Assembly (NCBI GenBank): GCA_025765615.1
Contig: JAIVFJ010000758.1
Location: 1-10,405 of the forward strand
DNA: 10,405 nt
Origin: Zopfochytrium polystomum
Lineage: Eukaryota; Chytridiomycota; Chytridiomycetes; Chytridiales; Chytridiaceae
Direction: 5' to 3'
This document shows, piece after piece, positions 9,321 through 10,405 of the stretch. Positions within the stretch are counted from its first letter, which is position 1. Every line of letters starts with the position of its first letter. A program made the position numbers and the translations under genes. The notes under the pieces were generated by a model. That model did no database searches. It had not been told where the DNA came from and worked only from the letters and a program-made list of their open reading frames with translations.

Positions 9321-9365
9321 ATCTGGTTGCTCGGGATGCGGGCCCAGCGGAAGGGGTCGGGGGGG
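9321..9365 (-). other. Very short 5' leader of right LINE copy
   Basis: Only 45 bases separate the telomeric tail of the upstream unit from the ORF1 ATG. The leader opens with a run of seven C on the sense strand and is GC-rich. LINE promoters are normally internal to a longer 5' UTR, so this element either lost some 5' sequence or depends on an upstream promoter, for example in the 3' end of the preceding unit, as described for HeT-A of Drosophila. No promoter motif is recognised. Confidence 0.6.
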
Positions 9366-9377
9366 CCTAACCCTAAC
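9366..9377 (-). repeat. Telomeric repeat tail of 230-bp unit
   Basis: The minus strand reads GTTAGGGTTAGG following GAAAA, identical in sequence and phase to the tails at 4022-4011 and 9607-9596. It is followed directly by a C-run and the leader of the right LINE. Confidence 0.9.
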
Positions 9378-9448
9378 TTTTCAACGGGATTTATTCGCTC
9401 CAACCCCCCCCGAGGGAAAGGGTGAGGAATCTGCAACTTTGAAAGTTA
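9374..9448 (-). promoter_or_regulatory. 3'-terminal nested stem-loop of 230-bp unit
   Basis: This has the same fold as in the right LINE. The outer stem TAACTTTCAA pairs with TTGAAAAGTTA. The inner bulged hairpin at 9430-9393 has ATTC/GAAT, CTC/GAG and ACCC/GGGT helices and a CC-CTCG-GG apex followed by extra G bases. AATAAA lies at 9395-9390. Sitting 50-130 bases upstream of ORF1 of the next element, it could also contribute to that element's transcription. Confidence 0.68.
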
Positions 9449-9595
9449 AAGGACTCATACAGGTGGACGGAAGAGTAGAGACCCATGCAACTAAGGATAT
9501 GAAAACAGAAAACGGATGAAAGGACTGAATATGGGAGTCAAACCCTGGTCACAAATGTGCGTAGGAAACGAAGAGGAGGCAATGGCGATCGAAGG

Positions 9596-9607
9596 CCTAA
9601 CCCTAAC
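9596..9607 (-). repeat. Telomeric repeat tail of divergent LINE copy
   Basis: The minus strand reads GTTAGGGTTAGG after TTGAAAA and is followed by CCTTCG of the next unit. Sequence, length and phase are identical to the two other tails although the flanking bases differ, which fixes this stretch as a shared feature of the 3' termini. Confidence 0.9.
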
Positions 9608-9667
9608 TTTTCAATAGTGTATTATTCGCTCCAACCCGAGGGTGAGGAATCTGCAGCTTGAAAGTTA
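9604..9667 (-). promoter_or_regulatory. 3'-terminal nested stem-loop of divergent LINE copy (short form)
   Basis: The outer stem (TAACTTTCAA with TTGAAAAGTTA) is retained. The inner hairpin at 9650-9624 is 27 bases instead of 38-39: ATTC/GAAT, CTC/GAG and ACC/GGT helices close a CTCG loop. About twelve apical bases are missing symmetrically, so pairing survives. The AATAAA of the other copies is AATAAT here. Confidence 0.68.
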
Positions 9668-9891
9668 AAAAAGTACATGCGTGTGAAGGAAGGAAGGTCC
9701 AAGAGGTCAGGAGGGGACACATGTAAGAGAGAGAAAGCCAAATAGGAAGAAAAACAAAGAGGCCAAGGTGAAGAGAAGAAATCTGAAAGAGCAGTAGAGA
9801 CAAACCTAAACCAGACAACAGCTTAAAAATATAAAGTCAACACAACAAAAAACAAATGGAAAACAAATGATGAGGCAACAGAACCAGACAC
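9608..9891 (-). other. 3' UTR of divergent LINE copy
   Basis: This non-coding stretch runs between the ORF2 remnant stop and the telomeric tail. It is purine-rich on the plus strand (GAGAGAGAAAG, GGAAGAAAAACAAAGAGG), pyrimidine-rich in the sense transcript, and has patchy similarity to 4095-4313. The terminal ~60 bases form the conserved stem-loop. The small ORFs across it have no visible relation to known proteins. Confidence 0.8.
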
Positions 9892-10405
9892 TCATCCACC
9901 TCCCACTGAAGCTCCACTCTCTGTATCAGAGTCAACCCACCCAGATCCGTCCGGCCGGCCTCCCATCACTCCCTGAGTCTCCTTAGCCAGCCACCTGTTC
10001 CTCGATTCCCTAAACCCCTTGTGCGTACTGGATCCCAGTGCACACGCAGGGCTTCCCTAGCTTGCCGCCCGCACCTGCGCCATCTGCATGCGAGTCCTCA
10101 AATCCGCCCTCCTATCATCTACTGTCCCTGCTTCCATCAAATAATCGGCCTCCTGTTCTGCTGGGGTCTCTGAAGCATCCACAAAGTCCCTCATTTCCGG
10201 CGCATTCCACTCGAATCTTTGCAATCAGCCTAGCAAGCTTCATCCCAGCTTCTTTGAAGCCCACCCTCGTCTCCTGAGGAATCTTATCTGCATCATTGGC
10301 TGTGTAGGGCGCCCAGAAAGTCAGAGTCTGCAGCAGCAGATCCAGCACTGTGATGTTCCTCCTCGCCCTGCTTCCACGCTTGGGACGCACTCAGGGTGGT
10401 CCGCC
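9892..10405 (-). pseudogene. LINE ORF2 C-terminal remnant, divergent copy, several frameshifts
   Basis: Pieces in different frames line up in order with the end of the right-copy ORF2. DHPECVP matches LHPELIP (about 10400-10380). TFWAPYTANDADKI matches VFWAPYSAKAEDKI and continues through GMKLARLIAKIRVEC (about 10340-10205). Next comes DFVDASETPAEQEA, matching NFTDASETTAAEEA, then HWDPVRT matching TYDPVRN, and finally KGFRESRNRW matching KQWRESREKW. The tail ends in VDSDTESGASVGGG and TGA at 9894-9892. Changes of frame fall near 10360-10380, 10200, 10065 and 10020. The acidic C-terminus is conserved in character with the other copy. The Cys/His finger would lie outside the window. This is a dead copy if the indels are real. 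Confidence 0.86.

Larger units (their letters stand above)
4011..9365 (-). mobile_element. Right LINE copy, near complete, telomere-linked non-LTR retrotransposon
   Basis: This element is about 5.35 kb. In sense order it has a 45-nt leader, ORF1 (9320-8094), ORF2 (8097-4314, one frameshift), a ~290-nt 3' UTR and a 12-nt telomeric tail. There are no long terminal repeats, integrase or protease, and ORF2 combines an APE endonuclease with a LINE-type reverse transcriptase, so this is a non-LTR element. No RNase H motif was recognised. The general layout resembles telomere-targeted LINEs such as TRAS/SART, but clade assignment needs a phylogeny. Whether 9365 is the true 5' end or a slight truncation is open, since the leader is unusually short. 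The element sits immediately downstream of another unit's telomeric tail. Confidence 0.93.
9366..9595 (-). mobile_element. 230-bp unit with LINE 3' end: truncated LINE or SINE-like element
   Basis: This unit is bounded on both sides by telomeric tails. Its last ~85 bases (9450-9366) are the same 3' module as in the LINEs: outer stem, hairpin, AATAAA and telomeric tail. The remaining ~145 bases (9595-9451) show no clear match to the 3' UTRs at 4095-4313 or 9668-9891, and no ORF. On the sense strand, bases 52-62 of the unit read GGTTTGACTCC, one mismatch from the RNA polymerase III B-box consensus GGTTCGANTCC, at exactly the tRNA-equivalent distance from the 5' end; bases 8-16 (TCGCCATTG) are a poor A-box. 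It may be a tRNA-derived SINE that borrowed the LINE tail, or simply a 5'-truncated LINE of another subfamily. Confidence 0.72.
9596..10405 (-). mobile_element. Third, divergent LINE copy, 3' end only within window
   Basis: This is the 3' part of a related but clearly diverged LINE: ORF2 C-terminus, 3' UTR and telomeric tail. Its upstream part lies beyond the right edge, so whether it is full-length is unknown. Divergence from the two other copies is much greater than between those two, so it represents another subfamily or an older insertion. The 3' module is shorter (apical hairpin reduced) but keeps the same pairing. Confidence 0.9.

Noticed and set aside
1..9365. LTR retrotransposon or segmental duplication of a host locus
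   Set aside because: The ~4.7-kb repeat consists of a LINE ORF1-ORF2 unit. There are no terminal repeats, integrase or protease, and no host gene.

Overview
The window is a head-to-tail array of non-LTR (LINE-type) retrotransposons, all with their sense strand on the minus strand. Each visible element 3' end finishes in the same short run of TTAGGG-type telomeric repeat. A eukaryote is certain: there is an APE-type endonuclease fused to a LINE reverse transcriptase, TTAGGG repeats, and no bacterial gene layout. The species cannot be read from the sequence. Compact intron-free coding, roughly balanced GC and telomere-linked LINE arrays would suit a protist or fungus, but that is a guess. If the telomeric repeats keep their native polarity, the chromosome tip lies to the left (low coordinates).

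Layout from right to left, which is the sense direction. (1) 10405-9596: the 3' end of a divergent third copy, with the end of ORF2 broken by several frameshifts, then its 3' UTR and telomeric tail. (2) 9595-9366: a 230-bp unit that shares only the last ~85 bp with the LINEs; it is either an extreme 5' truncation of another subfamily or a SINE-like passenger. (3) 9365-4011: a nearly complete LINE of about 5.35 kb, with a 45-nt leader, intact ORF1 (408 codons), ORF2 overlapping by ATGA (about 1260 codons, one frameshift), a 3' UTR and a telomeric tail. (4) 4010-1: a second, closely related copy, 5'-truncated inside ORF1. Its ORF2 carries several 1-2-nt indels and runs off the window edge. No cellular host gene is visible.

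How the parts are likely to work together: ORF1 encodes a coiled-coil protein, presumably an RNA-binding chaperone. ORF2 encodes endonuclease, reverse transcriptase and a C-terminal Cys/His finger. The ATGA overlap suggests that ORF2 is translated by termination-reinitiation. The 3' terminus can fold into a nested stem-loop that is preserved in all three tails despite large length change, and whose outer stem takes in the first bases of the telomeric repeat. The most interesting reading is a telomere-targeted LINE with a structured 3' recognition element and a built-in telomeric tail, plus a possible short non-autonomous element using the same 3' end. Frameshifts, several of them in homopolymers and clustered at both window edges, may be real decay or residual sequencing error.
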